Assembly (NCBI GenBank): GCA_050633525.1
Contig: JBOEGR010000025.1
Span: 52,481 to 116,480 of the forward strand
Length of the DNA: 64,000 nt
Source of the DNA: CANLBN01 sp050633525
Lineage (GTDB): Bacteria > Pseudomonadota > Gammaproteobacteria > Pseudomonadales > Cellvibrionaceae
Reading direction: 5' to 3'
The number at the start of each line of letters is the position of its first letter. The stretch's first letter is position 1. Below, piece by piece: positions 9,138 through 17,901 of this stretch. The translations under genes were made by a program, and so were the position numbers. The notes beneath the pieces were generated by a model, which did no database searches, was not told the origin of the DNA, and was given only the letters and a program-made list of their open reading frames with translations.

Positions 9138-9899
9138 ATGAAAACACGTATCAACAGCATTCTATCTATTCTTATACTTTTAAGCTTCTCCCACTTTGTA
9201 CATTCTGCCGACAGCGCATTTAAAGGAAAAGTGATCGACTATGATATTAATGGCCAAGCTTACGAAGGCTACTACGTCAGCCCTAAAGCAGATGCTCCTC
9301 TAGTATTACTGGTTCACGATTGGGATGGCTTAACGGATTATGAAATTAAACGTGCGCACATGCTAGCCAAAAAAGGCTATGCCGTCTTCGCAGTAGACCT
9401 ATTTGGTAAAGGCGTCCGCCCGACCGAAGTCAAAGACAAAAAACAACATACCGGTGAGTTGTATAAAGACCGCGCCAAAATGCGTGCCCTCCTTGATGGA
9501 GCCATGGATACAGCAAAATCAAATGGTGGTAACACCAATAACGCGATTGCAATGGGATATTGCTTTGGTGGTGCAGCGGTATTAGAAATGGCCCGTGCCG
9601 GTGCAGATATGAAAGGCTTCGTCACGTTTCACGGGGGTTTAAAAACGCCAGCGAATCAAGACTACTCAAAAGCCAAAGGCAATATTTTAGTGTTACATGG
9701 CAGTGCCGACAAGGCCATTAGCCTAGATGACTTTGCGGGCTTGGCTAAAGAGTTGGAAACAGCCGGCGTTGCTAATGAAATGATTACTTATAGCGGTGCA
9801 CCTCATGCATTTACTGTAATAGGCTCAAAGCGTTACCACGAAGAAGCTGATAAAAAATCTTGGGCTAGGTTTAACGATTATTTAGCTGAGGTTTTTTAA
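9138..9899 (+). CDS. Secreted dienelactone hydrolase family protein
   Basis: Alpha/beta hydrolase of 253 residues. A Sec signal peptide spans about residues 1-23 (ending in HSADS). The mature part has the DLH pattern: LLVHDWDGL near the start, a Cys nucleophile in GYCFGG, Asp in HGSADKAI, and His in GAPHAFTV. Members hydrolyse lactones or esters, and the true substrate is unknown. It is monocistronic, preceded by about 280 bases with no other gene and followed by a large inverted repeat facing the convergent oxidoreductase. A GAG-like ribosome site lies before the ATG. Confidence 0.88.
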   Translation: MKTRINSILSILILLSFSHFVHSADSAFKGKVIDYDINGQAYEGYYVSPKADAPLVLLVHDWDGLTDYEIKRAHMLAKKGYAVFAVDLFGKGVRPTEVKDKKQHTGELYKDRAKMRALLDGAMDTAKSNGGNTNNAIAMGYCFGGAAVLEMARAGADMKGFVTFHGGLKTPANQDYSKAKGNILVLHGSADKAISLDDFAGLAKELETAGVANEMITYSGAPHAFTVIGSKRYHEEADKKSWARFNDYLAEVF

Positions 9900-9911
9900 T
9901 TATAAGAATTA

Positions 9912-9978
9912 AATAATTAGGGGGAAGGTAAGAAAACTTTATTATAATATTTTTAAGTCTTATCTGCCCCCAATTATT
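9912..9978. terminator. Inverted repeat between convergent genes, possible terminator
   Basis: The arms AATAATT-A-GGGGG (9912-9924) and CCCCC-AATTATT (9967-9978) are complementary apart from one unpaired A. A second weaker pairing, GTAAG with CTTAT, lies inside. It sits between the convergent hydrolase and oxidoreductase genes, so a role in stopping transcription from either side is plausible. It has no clean U-run. Confidence 0.45.
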
Positions 9979-10004
9979 AATAGAGCGCCCTTACCTCAAA
10001 TAAA

Positions 10005-11228
10005 TTAAGCTCGAAGCATTTTAGCAATCTTATCTGCCATCAAATCTGCCGCACCTGCTGCCAATGTCCAACCCAACATGCCATGCCCACAGTTCAAAAA
10101 TAGATTTGACGAGCGAAACTGCTGAATAATTGGACGGCTATTAGGTGTCATTGGCCTAACACCAATCCACGGCTGCCCTTCATGATTGTAATCTGCTGAT
10201 AGAGGAAAACGATGCTGTAAGATTTTTTTCAAAGTTTGAATTCGACGCTTTGGCAAAGTATCTCCTAATCTACCCACATCAGCCATCCCCGCTACACGCA
10301 CGCGCTCACCTACGCGGCACAACACCATTTTATTTGTAGTATCTGTTAGGCTGATATTGGGCGTCTTCTCTGTAACAGGGTAAGTTAAACTATAACCAGC
10401 CACTGGAGCGAGAGGAATATATTGACCTAGGCTTCTAACAAGAAAACGAGTTTGATAGCCCGCACACAAGACGACACAATCAGCCTCTATATCCCCGCTA
10501 TTCGTTTTTACACCACAATACCGTTGTTTATCCTTAATAAACCCTTTCACTTCTTCGTTTAAAATAAGTTCTCCGCCTGTTAAGTTCATCGCTTTATCTA
10601 AAGCAGCTCGAGAGAATTTGGAGGCATCTCCAACGCAGTCATTAGGTGAATACACTGCACCAAGCAATTCTGCATTCATGTATTCTAACGCTGGCTCAAT
10701 ATCGAGCAGATGCTCTGATGAAATAATTGATTGATTTACTCCAAACTGATTCTTTAACAATACACGCTCTTCGGCCTTCTCAAATGCTTTACGATTATCA
10801 TATAAATGAAGTTTTTTAGCGGCTGCATGGTCAAAATCAAATCCATATTTTTCACACCATTGATTCATTATGGCTGAAGACCTCAGCGCTACTTCAAGAA
10901 CAGCTAATGTATTTCTATCAGAGCGCGATGAGCTACAATTTTGCAGAAACATGATTCCCCATCGAAGAAAATCAAGATCTATTTTTGGCATAAAACGAAA
11001 TGCCGGATCAAGACCGCACATAAGCTTAGGTAAACCCTTAAGCATTTCGAGTGATGCCATTGCGTCTGTATAGCTGTAACTTAACTGCGCTCCATTTGCT
11101 TTAGATGCACCCAAAGCTACACCATCTTCTTTATCTATAACCGTTACTACAAGGCCTTGTTCCGCTAACGCTAACGCAAGCGAAGCTCCTACAACACCCG
11201 CTCCTATAATAAGGACATTTGATGGCAT
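10005..11228 (-). CDS. DadA-like FAD-dependent amino-acid dehydrogenase
   Basis: FAD oxidoreductase of 407 residues, close in layout to the small subunit of D-amino-acid dehydrogenase, which oxidises D-amino acids to keto acids and passes electrons to the respiratory chain. The N-terminal nucleotide-binding motif is IIGAGVVGASLALALAEQG. The C-terminal block is RPMTPNSRPIIQ followed by NCGHGMLGWTLAAGAADL, typical of DadA. No dadX racemase or Lrp-type regulator is next to it, so the actual substrate is open. The ATG at 11228 is the only reasonable start. Mature length is slightly shorter than E. coli DadA. Confidence 0.82.
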   Translation of the reverse strand: MPSNVLIIGAGVVGASLALALAEQGLVVTVIDKEDGVALGASKANGAQLSYSYTDAMASLEMLKGLPKLMCGLDPAFRFMPKIDLDFLRWGIMFLQNCSSSRSDRNTLAVLEVALRSSAIMNQWCEKYGFDFDHAAAKKLHLYDNRKAFEKAEERVLLKNQFGVNQSIISSEHLLDIEPALEYMNAELLGAVYSPNDCVGDASKFSRAALDKAMNLTGGELILNEEVKGFIKDKQRYCGVKTNSGDIEADCVVLCAGYQTRFLVRSLGQYIPLAPVAGYSLTYPVTEKTPNISLTDTTNKMVLCRVGERVRVAGMADVGRLGDTLPKRRIQTLKKILQHRFPLSADYNHEGQPWIGVRPMTPNSRPIIQQFRSSNLFLNCGHGMLGWTLAAGAADLMADKIAKMLRA

Positions 11229-11399
11229 AATTATTTATTCGATAAATTAGTGGCGAAGTTAATCAAAAACATTCTGGCTTGTAACCGGCTCTTTTTTTTC
11301 ATATAAAAACTTTACTGATAAGACCAGACCTATTGAAACCCTGATAAATCAATCGAGTTAGGCCCTATTTATTTTTCTGTTATCTTTTAGTAGTACCCA

Positions 11400-11741
11400 T
11401 TAGTTAAATATAACTAAGTAAATACCAACAACTAAACACCATGAAAGCAATGGTAAGAAAACAGTAATCGCAATATTTTTACCCATACTGACGTGTAAAA
11501 CTTTCTCTATATACTTGTAGGTGATCAATAATGCGACAATATTACTCAATAAAATTTGAGGCTGCCCAAATATCAAGGCGAAGATTATTCCAGGAAAAAT
11601 TTGTACAAGTGCAACAACACAAGCAAATTTAATACTTCTTTCAACTAAGCTTTCCTTTACACCAACCATACGTAGAACCACATATGATGGAGGAAAAAAA
11701 CCTAGAAAAAATATTGGTATGAGTACTAGCCACAATTCCAT
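11400..11741 (-). CDS. Small integral membrane protein, function unknown
   Basis: A 113-residue hydrophobic protein with about four predicted membrane segments (roughly residues 2-22, 38-58, 62-76 and 90-111) and short polar loops such as RMVGVKESLVERS. I do not recognise a family. It starts 22 bases after the stop of the SulP transporter gene, so the two are probably one transcription unit and the protein may assist that transporter. That function is inference from position only. Confidence 0.6.
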   Translation of the reverse strand: MELWLVLIPIFFLGFFPPSYVVLRMVGVKESLVERSIKFACVVALVQIFPGIIFALIFGQPQILLSNIVALLITYKYIEKVLHVSMGKNIAITVFLPLLSWCLVVGIYLVIFN

Positions 11742-11763
11742 CTCGATTACTCCCTAACTAAGT

Positions 11764-13446
11764 CTATGTCGCTTCCAACTCAGCAATACTTTCATTACTT
11801 TCTATATATTTTAAAGCCGCATTCAATGTTTCATCACGCTGTGAGTAAGTGTTTTCGCTCTCAACGAGATCCAATATATGAAAACGCTCTAGCTCTTTAC
11901 GAGTTCTCTCATTGGGGCAAATTAGGAAAACTTCACAGTTTGCATCTAAGGCATCTTTAATGGCATTTTCAAGAGCCAAACCGACGGTCACATCGATCAT
12001 GGGGACATCACTGAGATCAAGAATCATCACTTCGTAGTCAGCAACACTCGCATGCTGGCGCGAGATGGCTTTTGACACGCTAAAAATCATCGGCCCAGAA
12101 AGATATAAAAACAACAGTTTGCCGTTGGCTCGATCCAATATAGCTCGTTCGTTTTCTGTCAGTGGTAGGTCTTTATCACCCTCACCAGTATCACTAATGG
12201 AGCGTACCGTACGCGTTTGCTCTCTGCTCAAACGCTCAATAATAATAATGTTAGAAATAAAGACACCTAAACCAACCGCCACAATCAGATCGACAAATAC
12301 AGTTAAAAACATCACGCCATACATGATGGCCATGCCTTTATAACTAATTTTATGTGCGCGCTGAATAAAGCTCCAATCTAAAATGTTAAAACCAACATAG
12401 ACGGCAATACCGGCCAATACGGCCATTGGAATAGGCTCCGTTAGACCACCCGCAATTAACACCACTAATGCCAACACTAATGCACGGGTAATACCCGATA
12501 AAGGAGAGCGTGCACCGACTTGAATATTAGTAACCGTACCCATCGTTGCGCCCGCTCCCGGCAAGGCACCGAACAAACCCGAAATCATATTAGCGAAGCC
12601 TTGGCCTCGTAGCTCTTTATCAGAATCGTGTTCTTTACGTGTTAATGAGTCACCAATAACCGCCGTCAGCAAGGTATCGATACAACCCAAGGTACCCAAA
12701 ACAAGAGCGTCAATGACCATAGCGGTAAACATTTCTAACTCAAAATGAGGAAGGACGAGCGAAGGTAGACCTGCGGGTATCTCACCAATGCGACGAATGC
12801 TGTCCGTATCAAAAATAATTATAGACAGCAACGTAACCGCCACCAAAGCAATTAACTGCGCTGGCACATATTTTTGGTACTGCTTGGGTAAGAAAAATAA
12901 TATCCCTAATGTAAGCAAACCCAGAAACAACTCACTGAATTTGATGTTCGCAATAATGGAAGGGAGCTCAGCTAGGGTGCCCGTGACACCACCCGCCGGT
13001 GCGGCTTGGCCTAAAAGAGGTGATATTTGCAATAGGATAAGAATGACACCGATGCCCGACATAAAGCCAGAGATCACACTATAAGGCATCAGGGTCACGT
13101 ATTTACCCAGCTTTAAAGTGCCCAGAAGCACCTGAAAAGCCCCCGCCATCATCACAATGGTGAAGCCCATGGCCATACCGGTTTCGGGGTACTTGGCCAT
13201 CATGCTGGTTAATACCGCTGTCATGATCACTGTCATCGGGCCGGTTGGCTCTGAGATCAGTGTCGATGAGCCACCCCACAAGGCAGCAAAAAAGCCCACC
13301 ATAATGGCACCCCACAAACCAGCTTCTGCGCCGGCTCCTGAAGCCACACCAAAGGCCAAAGCCAAAGGTAGGGAAATGACCGCTGTGGTTACGCCACCAA
13401 ACACGTCACCCTTTAGATTCATATCCTGAAAACGGTCACCAAACAA
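11764..13446 (-). CDS. SulP-family anion transporter with STAS domain
   Basis: Inner-membrane anion carrier (sulfate, bicarbonate or dicarboxylate are the known substrates of SulP proteins) of about 560 residues. The hydrophobic domain begins with NLKGDVFGGVTTAVISLPLA, the conserved first helix, and contains PGAGATMGTV. The C-terminal cytoplasmic STAS domain spans about residues 435-545 and has LDLSDVPMIDVTVG. The frame is open to a TTG at 13485, but AGGAG at 13454-13458 lies 7 bases before the TTG at 13446, so I choose that start. Cysteine synthase lies 0.8 kb away on the other strand, a weak hint of sulfate. Sequence alone cannot separate sulfate from bicarbonate. Confidence 0.9.
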   Translation of the reverse strand: MFGDRFQDMNLKGDVFGGVTTAVISLPLALAFGVASGAGAEAGLWGAIMVGFFAALWGGSSTLISEPTGPMTVIMTAVLTSMMAKYPETGMAMGFTIVMMAGAFQVLLGTLKLGKYVTLMPYSVISGFMSGIGVILILLQISPLLGQAAPAGGVTGTLAELPSIIANIKFSELFLGLLTLGILFFLPKQYQKYVPAQLIALVAVTLLSIIIFDTDSIRRIGEIPAGLPSLVLPHFELEMFTAMVIDALVLGTLGCIDTLLTAVIGDSLTRKEHDSDKELRGQGFANMISGLFGALPGAGATMGTVTNIQVGARSPLSGITRALVLALVVLIAGGLTEPIPMAVLAGIAVYVGFNILDWSFIQRAHKISYKGMAIMYGVMFLTVFVDLIVAVGLGVFISNIIIIERLSREQTRTVRSISDTGEGDKDLPLTENERAILDRANGKLLFLYLSGPMIFSVSKAISRQHASVADYEVMILDLSDVPMIDVTVGLALENAIKDALDANCEVFLICPNERTRKELERFHILDLVESENTYSQRDETLNAALKYIESNESIAELEAT

Positions 13447-13453
13447 AACTACA

Positions 13454-13458
13454 CTCCT
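13454..13458 (-). promoter_or_regulatory. Ribosome binding site deciding the TTG start of the SulP gene
   Basis: AGGAG on the minus strand is 7 bases upstream of the TTG at 13446. The more distant in-frame TTG at 13485 has no such site, so translation probably starts at 13446. Confidence 0.7.
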
Positions 13459-13643
13459 AGTAAAAAAACGGGTTGATTCTAACAAATATTTAGCAGCGTA
13501 GAATAGAAATGTTTTTAATTAATTACACTCACACCTTCACTTTTTCTTATGTACCCTTGCATACCTTTATGTGTTTTCTGCATGTCTTACTGGAATGCTA
13601 TATACAAGGGTAAATTTGATTTTTTATGATAACAAATTCAAGC

Positions 13644-14114
13644 TTAACAACCTTGAGGGTCTGTTTCATTCCACTGGCAACTCCATTCATCACCCAACAA
13701 CTGGCAACCCGTGAATTTATCATCACCGTGCCAACAACCAATGGCAATTTCACCAATCGCACACTCTAAAGCTGTTCCACCTCTGGTTGCATTAGCAAAG
13801 TTATTAATGGAATGCTTCTGACTGGCACAAGCCTGAGTCTGCCTACGTGCTTGCAAATCAAATGAGCGCTTTATTTCCCTTTGTGCTTTTGTTGGCAGTT
13901 GCCTAAAACTAACCGCTTTACCCGGAAACGTTTTAGGGCTTAGTCGTTTCATTTTATGCAAGAAGGCTTGTGAGCTTATATGAGGGCTTATTTTATATTC
14001 GGTCTGCCCTCCCTTAACCAGTTGTGTATTTTCTGCATAAGCATGATTGATTGTTAAGCACGCTAGCATGATGCAAATATATCGCCGAGATAGAAACCGA
14101 AAAATAACGTTCAT
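13644..14114 (-). CDS. Exported Cys-containing protein, unknown
   Basis: Unrecognised protein of 156 residues. The start at 14114 is preferred over the longer frame (14156) because GGGG lies 7 bases upstream and because it gives a clean signal peptide ending in NHAYA. The mature protein has a basic middle (KAQREIKRS, QARRQTQ) and a C-terminal third with several cysteines (ACAS, ECAIGEIAIGCWHGDD, GCQLL, WSCQW, QGC), which suggests disulfides in the periplasm or outside. It is single and divergent from the cysteine synthase gene. No function is proposed. Confidence 0.6.
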   Translation of the reverse strand: MNVIFRFLSRRYICIMLACLTINHAYAENTQLVKGGQTEYKISPHISSQAFLHKMKRLSPKTFPGKAVSFRQLPTKAQREIKRSFDLQARRQTQACASQKHSINNFANATRGGTALECAIGEIAIGCWHGDDKFTGCQLLGDEWSCQWNETDPQGC

Positions 14115-14280
14115 GATAAACCCCTTTAATGATTGAATGTCATCATAGGTCGTCAAGATTGGCTCAATTGTTCACATTGATCGTCAATATATAGCGGCAC
14201 TAATGGCATCAGTATCTGTTTTATCTTATTATCAGCATCAAAGGATACCTCCTATACCATTGTCAAACAGGTAAAAAGCA

Positions 14281-15201
14281 ATGAAAGCAAATACTATTTT
14301 AGAGACTATCGGCAATACCCCTCATATTAAAACACGACGCTTATTTGGTGCTGACACATCCGTTTGGATTAAGAGTGAACGCTCAAATCCAGGTGGCTCT
14401 ATTAAAGATCGTATTGCACTTGCAATGATTGAAACGGCAGAAAAAGAAGGCTTGCTCAAGCCAGGCTCTACTATTATCGAGCCTACGTCGGGCAATACAG
14501 GTGTTGGCTTGGCCATGGTGGCTGCCGTTAAAGGTTATCCTTTGGTGTTAGTGATGCCAGAAAGTATGTCAATTGAACGCCGTCGTTTAATGCTGGCTTA
14601 TGGCGCAACATTTGAGCTCACACCGAAAGAAAAAGGCATGGGTGGCGCGATTGCCAAAGCACAAGAGCTTTTAGAGTCCACACCTAATGCGTGGATGCCA
14701 CAACAGTTTGAAAACCCTGCTAATATTGACATTCACGTTGAAACGACAGCGAAAGAGATATTAGCCGATTTCCCTGATGGCTTAGATGCTATTGTGACTG
14801 GCGTCGGTACCGGAGGGCACATTACGGGTTGCGCCAGAGTCTTAAAGGCGGCGTGGCCTAACTTAAAAGTCTTTGCGGTTGAGCCTGAAGCATCGCCTGT
14901 AATATCTGGCGGTAATCCAAGCCCCCACCCCATTCAAGGTATTGGCGCTGGCTTTATTCCCAAGAACTTAGATACTGAATTATTAGACGGTGTTATTAAA
15001 GTGGATGCGGAAGAAGCAAAAGAAATGGCTCGGCGTTCTGCCACAGAAGAAGGCATGTTAGTGGGCATTTCTTCTGGCGCGACCTTAGCAGCTATAAAAC
15101 AAGTGCTCCCCTCACTCAACGCTGGCGCAAAAGTGCTAGGATTTAACTATGACACAGGCGAACGCTATCTTTCTATTGATGGTTTTTTGCCGCAGAAATA
15201 A
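14281..15201 (+). CDS. cysK: Cysteine synthase (O-acetylserine sulfhydrylase)
   Basis: PLP enzyme of 306 residues that makes cysteine from O-acetylserine and sulfide. The PLP lysine lies in NPGGSIKDR (about 37-45). The substrate loop TSGNTG, the phosphate loop GVGTGGHITG and the IQGIGAGFIP segment are all of the CysK type. The C-terminal TGERYLS is intact. The length is near the short end for CysK. No CysE or regulator is adjacent. It is followed after 43 bases by a lipoprotein gene that may be read through. CysM is less likely, given the IQGIGAGFIP segment. Confidence 0.93.
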   Translation: MKANTILETIGNTPHIKTRRLFGADTSVWIKSERSNPGGSIKDRIALAMIETAEKEGLLKPGSTIIEPTSGNTGVGLAMVAAVKGYPLVLVMPESMSIERRRLMLAYGATFELTPKEKGMGGAIAKAQELLESTPNAWMPQQFENPANIDIHVETTAKEILADFPDGLDAIVTGVGTGGHITGCARVLKAAWPNLKVFAVEPEASPVISGGNPSPHPIQGIGAGFIPKNLDTELLDGVIKVDAEEAKEMARRSATEEGMLVGISSGATLAAIKQVLPSLNAGAKVLGFNYDTGERYLSIDGFLPQK

Positions 15202-15244
15202 TGTAAAAAGTACCGATCATACAGGCTTAACAAGGATTATCATT

Positions 15245-15922
15245 GTGATTAGAAACGTAATATTTATTCTCGGGTTCAGCATTTTAATTTCAGCATGTAA
15301 AACAACTGAAGTTAAAAGTGGCAATGCAGCCGATATCGAAGTAAAAAACGTTGATATTAACCAAGGAGAGGAAAAAAGCTTTTTTTCCTCTCAATTTAGA
15401 ATTAATCTTAGCGTACCTAGTAGCTGGAGCGTATCAGGAAAGGAAACGATAGATGCTGTAGCTGACATAGGCGGGAAGATTATTTCCGGTGATGATGAAA
15501 TAAAAAAGATATTGCACGAAGAATCTAAAAAAAGAACAGAAAATATTTTTCTTATTTCGCAATACGAAGTTGGAACCCCTGCTAAATTTAACCCATCAAT
15601 TGTTAGTGCAGCAGAAAATATAGCACTCGCACCGGGTGTAAAATCAGGAAAAGATTACCTATACCATGTTGAACAGGTACTCTTAGGCTCTTCTGTCAAT
15701 TACAGTATAGTAGAACACTACAAACCCTCTACAATATCAGCTTATCTTTTTGACTCATTTAAGGCAAAGGTAACTATCAATGGAACTAGTTTTTATCAAA
15801 ATTACTATGCTACTAAAGTAGGAAAATCGGCCCTCAGCTTTATCATCACTTATTCTAATCAAGAGGAATTCACTGCTTTTAGTAATATGTTAAAAAATAT
15901 TAAAATCGAAGAGAATTTTTAA
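15245..15922 (+). CDS. Putative lipoprotein, unknown
   Basis: Unrecognised protein of 225 residues. The frame opens earlier (15149, inside cysK), but a GTG at 15245 has AAGGA 8 bases upstream and gives a proper lipoprotein signal: a hydrophobic run ending in the lipobox LISAC. The mature part is mixed alpha/beta with no known motif. It contains FRINLSVPSSWSVSG early and a C-terminal block SALSFIITYSNQEEF that resembles the beta-sandwich of small secreted lipoproteins. It is followed 13 bases later by the CYTH gene, so the two are probably co-transcribed. Confidence 0.65.
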   Translation: MIRNVIFILGFSILISACKTTEVKSGNAADIEVKNVDINQGEEKSFFSSQFRINLSVPSSWSVSGKETIDAVADIGGKIISGDDEIKKILHEESKKRTENIFLISQYEVGTPAKFNPSIVSAAENIALAPGVKSGKDYLYHVEQVLLGSSVNYSIVEHYKPSTISAYLFDSFKAKVTINGTSFYQNYYATKVGKSALSFIITYSNQEEFTAFSNMLKNIKIEENF

Positions 15923-15935
15923 ACTATACAATATT

Positions 15936-16406
15936 ATGCCTCAGGAAATAGAACGAAAGTTTTTAATCGATCTCGATCTCATCGATCCGTTAGAAAATGG
16001 TTTTGATATTAAACAAGGCTATATTGCTACTACTAGCCGCACAGTTGTTCGTACTCGCATCATGGGGAACAAGGCATTTCTAACCATAAAAGGCGAGAAC
16101 AAAGGCATTTCTCGCCTAGAGTTTGAATATGAAATCCCACTAGAGGATGCTAACAACATTATCTCAGAACTTTGCAACGGCCCTATCATATCCAAAACTC
16201 GCTATATCATTACTCACGACAGACATGATTGGGAAATCGATATATTCCATGGAGATAACGCGGGTTTGGTTATTGCTGAAGTTGAACTTAGCCGTGAAGA
16301 TGAGTCAATTATTATGCCTGCATGGGTCACCCAAGAAGTCAGCGATGACCCTAAGTACTACAATTCTAGCCTTTTGGACAAACCTTTTAGCACTTGGGCT
16401 AAATAA
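15936..16406 (+). CDS. CYTH-domain protein (inorganic triphosphatase-like)
   Basis: Compact protein of 156 residues, all of it a CYTH domain. The signature EIERKFL lies at residues 4-10 and provides the metal and triphosphate ligands. Further conserved basic and acidic pairs follow (RTRIMG, LTIKGE, RLEFEYEIP, EIDIFHGDNAGLVIAEVEL). Short bacterial CYTH proteins like this one usually hydrolyse tripolyphosphate or thiamine triphosphate. The substrate is not readable from the sequence. It is probably in one unit with the upstream lipoprotein gene. Confidence 0.9.
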   Translation: MPQEIERKFLIDLDLIDPLENGFDIKQGYIATTSRTVVRTRIMGNKAFLTIKGENKGISRLEFEYEIPLEDANNIISELCNGPIISKTRYIITHDRHDWEIDIFHGDNAGLVIAEVELSREDESIIMPAWVTQEVSDDPKYYNSSLLDKPFSTWAK

Positions 16407-16685
16407 CATTAGACTCCACACTCTGCCTTAGAACACCCACCCCAAGATTTTACCGACCGCCACTTCAAGCTAATCAATCTTTTTTTTCGGAAAAATAATT
16501 CTCTAAAACTGCTCGTTTAAGAAATTATTTTCTTACTATTTTTTCGATTATTAATTTAATTAAATACTGTTTGTGTATTTTAATGTGCTTAGATATAGTT
16601 CAAAAAATCAGAGGGCAAATAATTCAACACTCCCTCTGAGATAGATTAAATAATCCATTATAAATATAACATTCGGAGAGTCGTT

Positions 16686-16889
16686 ATGATCAAACGTACT
16701 GCTATTATTTTTCTAAGCATCTTTTTTTCTTCTTTACTCAGCCACGGCGCAATGGCCAAAGGTAGCACTTTAGTGGACGGTTCTGGCAATCCAGTTAAAA
16801 CCAGTGACGGCTGCGCTAAAGTGGCAAAATCTGGAAAAACAGATTTTCATTACTCTAAGTGCCACAAAATAAAACCTAAAAAAGTATAA
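16686..16889 (+). CDS. Small exported peptide resembling an OmpA-family N-terminus
   Basis: A 67-residue product with a clear signal peptide (about 1-24, ending in GAMA) and a 43-residue basic mature part. The pattern DGSGNPVKTSDGCAKV resembles the short segment that follows the signal in some OmpA-family proteins, but no OmpA C-terminal domain follows. Two cysteines could pair. GGAG lies 7 bases before the ATG. A hairpin downstream ends the unit, so the gene looks complete rather than broken. Function unknown. Confidence 0.65.
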   Translation: MIKRTAIIFLSIFFSSLLSHGAMAKGSTLVDGSGNPVKTSDGCAKVAKSGKTDFHYSKCHKIKPKKV

Positions 16890-16896
16890 GATCAAC

Positions 16897-16944
16897 AAGA
16901 AGGGTTTTATTTTTAGTCTAAATCACCATTGTAAAACCCTTCTT
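16897..16944 (+). terminator. Hairpin after the small exported peptide gene
   Basis: Perfect 13-base arms (16897-16909 and 16932-16944) with a 22-base loop, followed by ATTTATTT. It lies 8 bases after the stop codon. The long loop makes it a moderate rather than classic intrinsic terminator. Confidence 0.55.
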
Positions 16945-17101
16945 ATTTATTTCGATATTCTCTCAACATAAACACGTGAGTACTCCCTCCTAAACAAGCT
17001 CCATCAGTCCTGTTTCGATCTCGTCATATTTTTACTAAAAATAATCCACCAATAGGATTAGAATAGCCTCTAGAATTGACACATGATAAGGCTAAGTATC
17101 C

Positions 17102-17806
17102 ATGTCGACAAAATATAGGAATATCGTTATCTTGACTGGGGCTGGTATTTCGGCCGAATCAGGCATTCAGACTTTTCGAGCAGCAGACGGCCTATGGGAA
17201 AACCATCGCGTTGAAGATGTTGCCACGCCCGAAGCATTTGTGCGTGATCCAGAATTGGTGCATCGCTTCTATAATGCTAGACGAAGCCATTTATTAAATG
17301 GTATCGAACCTAATGCTGCTCATCATGCCATTGCGACATTGGCTGAACGATGGGAAGGAAACGTGACATTAGTGAGTCAAAATATTGATGACTTACATCA
17401 AAGAGCGGGCAGCTCCACCCTAGCCATGCATGGGCAATTATTAAAAATTCGTTGTAAGGCCTCTCAAACGTTATTCGACTGTACCCAAGATACCTCACCA
17501 GAAGACCACTGCCCTTGTTGTAATAAAGCCGGCAACTTACGGCCTCACGTGGTGTGGTTTGGCGAAATGCCGCTATATATGGATCAAATTGAGCGAAGCC
17601 TACAAGTTTGCGACTTATTCATTGCTATTGGCACTTCTGGTAACGTTTACCCCGCAGCGGGTTTTTTCCAAGCCGCTAGCCATCATGGCGCACATACTGT
17701 CGAGTTGAATTTAGAGCCTTCAGTCAGTGGGTCCTATTTTGCTGAACAGCATTACGGGGCAGCTACAGAGGTAGTGCCTGAATATATTGGCACCCTATTC
17801 AACTAA
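17102..17806 (+). CDS. cobB: NAD-dependent deacylase, class III sirtuin (CobB type)
   Basis: Sirtuin of 234 residues that removes acyl groups (acetyl, succinyl) from lysines using NAD. The NAD-binding motif GAGISAESGIQTFR is at 13-26, and QNIDDLH is at 93-99. The catalytic histidine lies in AMHGQ at about 110. The Y and R of FYNARR near residue 57 mark the class III subtype with desuccinylase ability. Of the zinc ligands CxxC pairs, CPCC is clear and the first pair is less regular (C...C within IRCKASQTLFDC). It stands alone between the small peptide and an exoribonuclease gene. Confidence 0.92.
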   Translation: MSTKYRNIVILTGAGISAESGIQTFRAADGLWENHRVEDVATPEAFVRDPELVHRFYNARRSHLLNGIEPNAAHHAIATLAERWEGNVTLVSQNIDDLHQRAGSSTLAMHGQLLKIRCKASQTLFDCTQDTSPEDHCPCCNKAGNLRPHVVWFGEMPLYMDQIERSLQVCDLFIAIGTSGNVYPAAGFFQAASHHGAHTVELNLEPSVSGSYFAEQHYGAATEVVPEYIGTLFN

Positions 17807-17901
17807 GGGCCTATTGATATCGATTTTTCTATAGTCTGACATCGCTGTCTGGTATCATTGCCCGCCTTAATTATACTTAGCTATTTGGCAGTTCCTTTAT
17901 T

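Noticed and set aside
11400..13446. SulP plus cysK as a sulfate-assimilation locus
   Set aside because: The genes are on opposite strands with an unrelated gene between; no cys regulators or sulfate-reduction genes nearby. Bicarbonate transport is equally possible.
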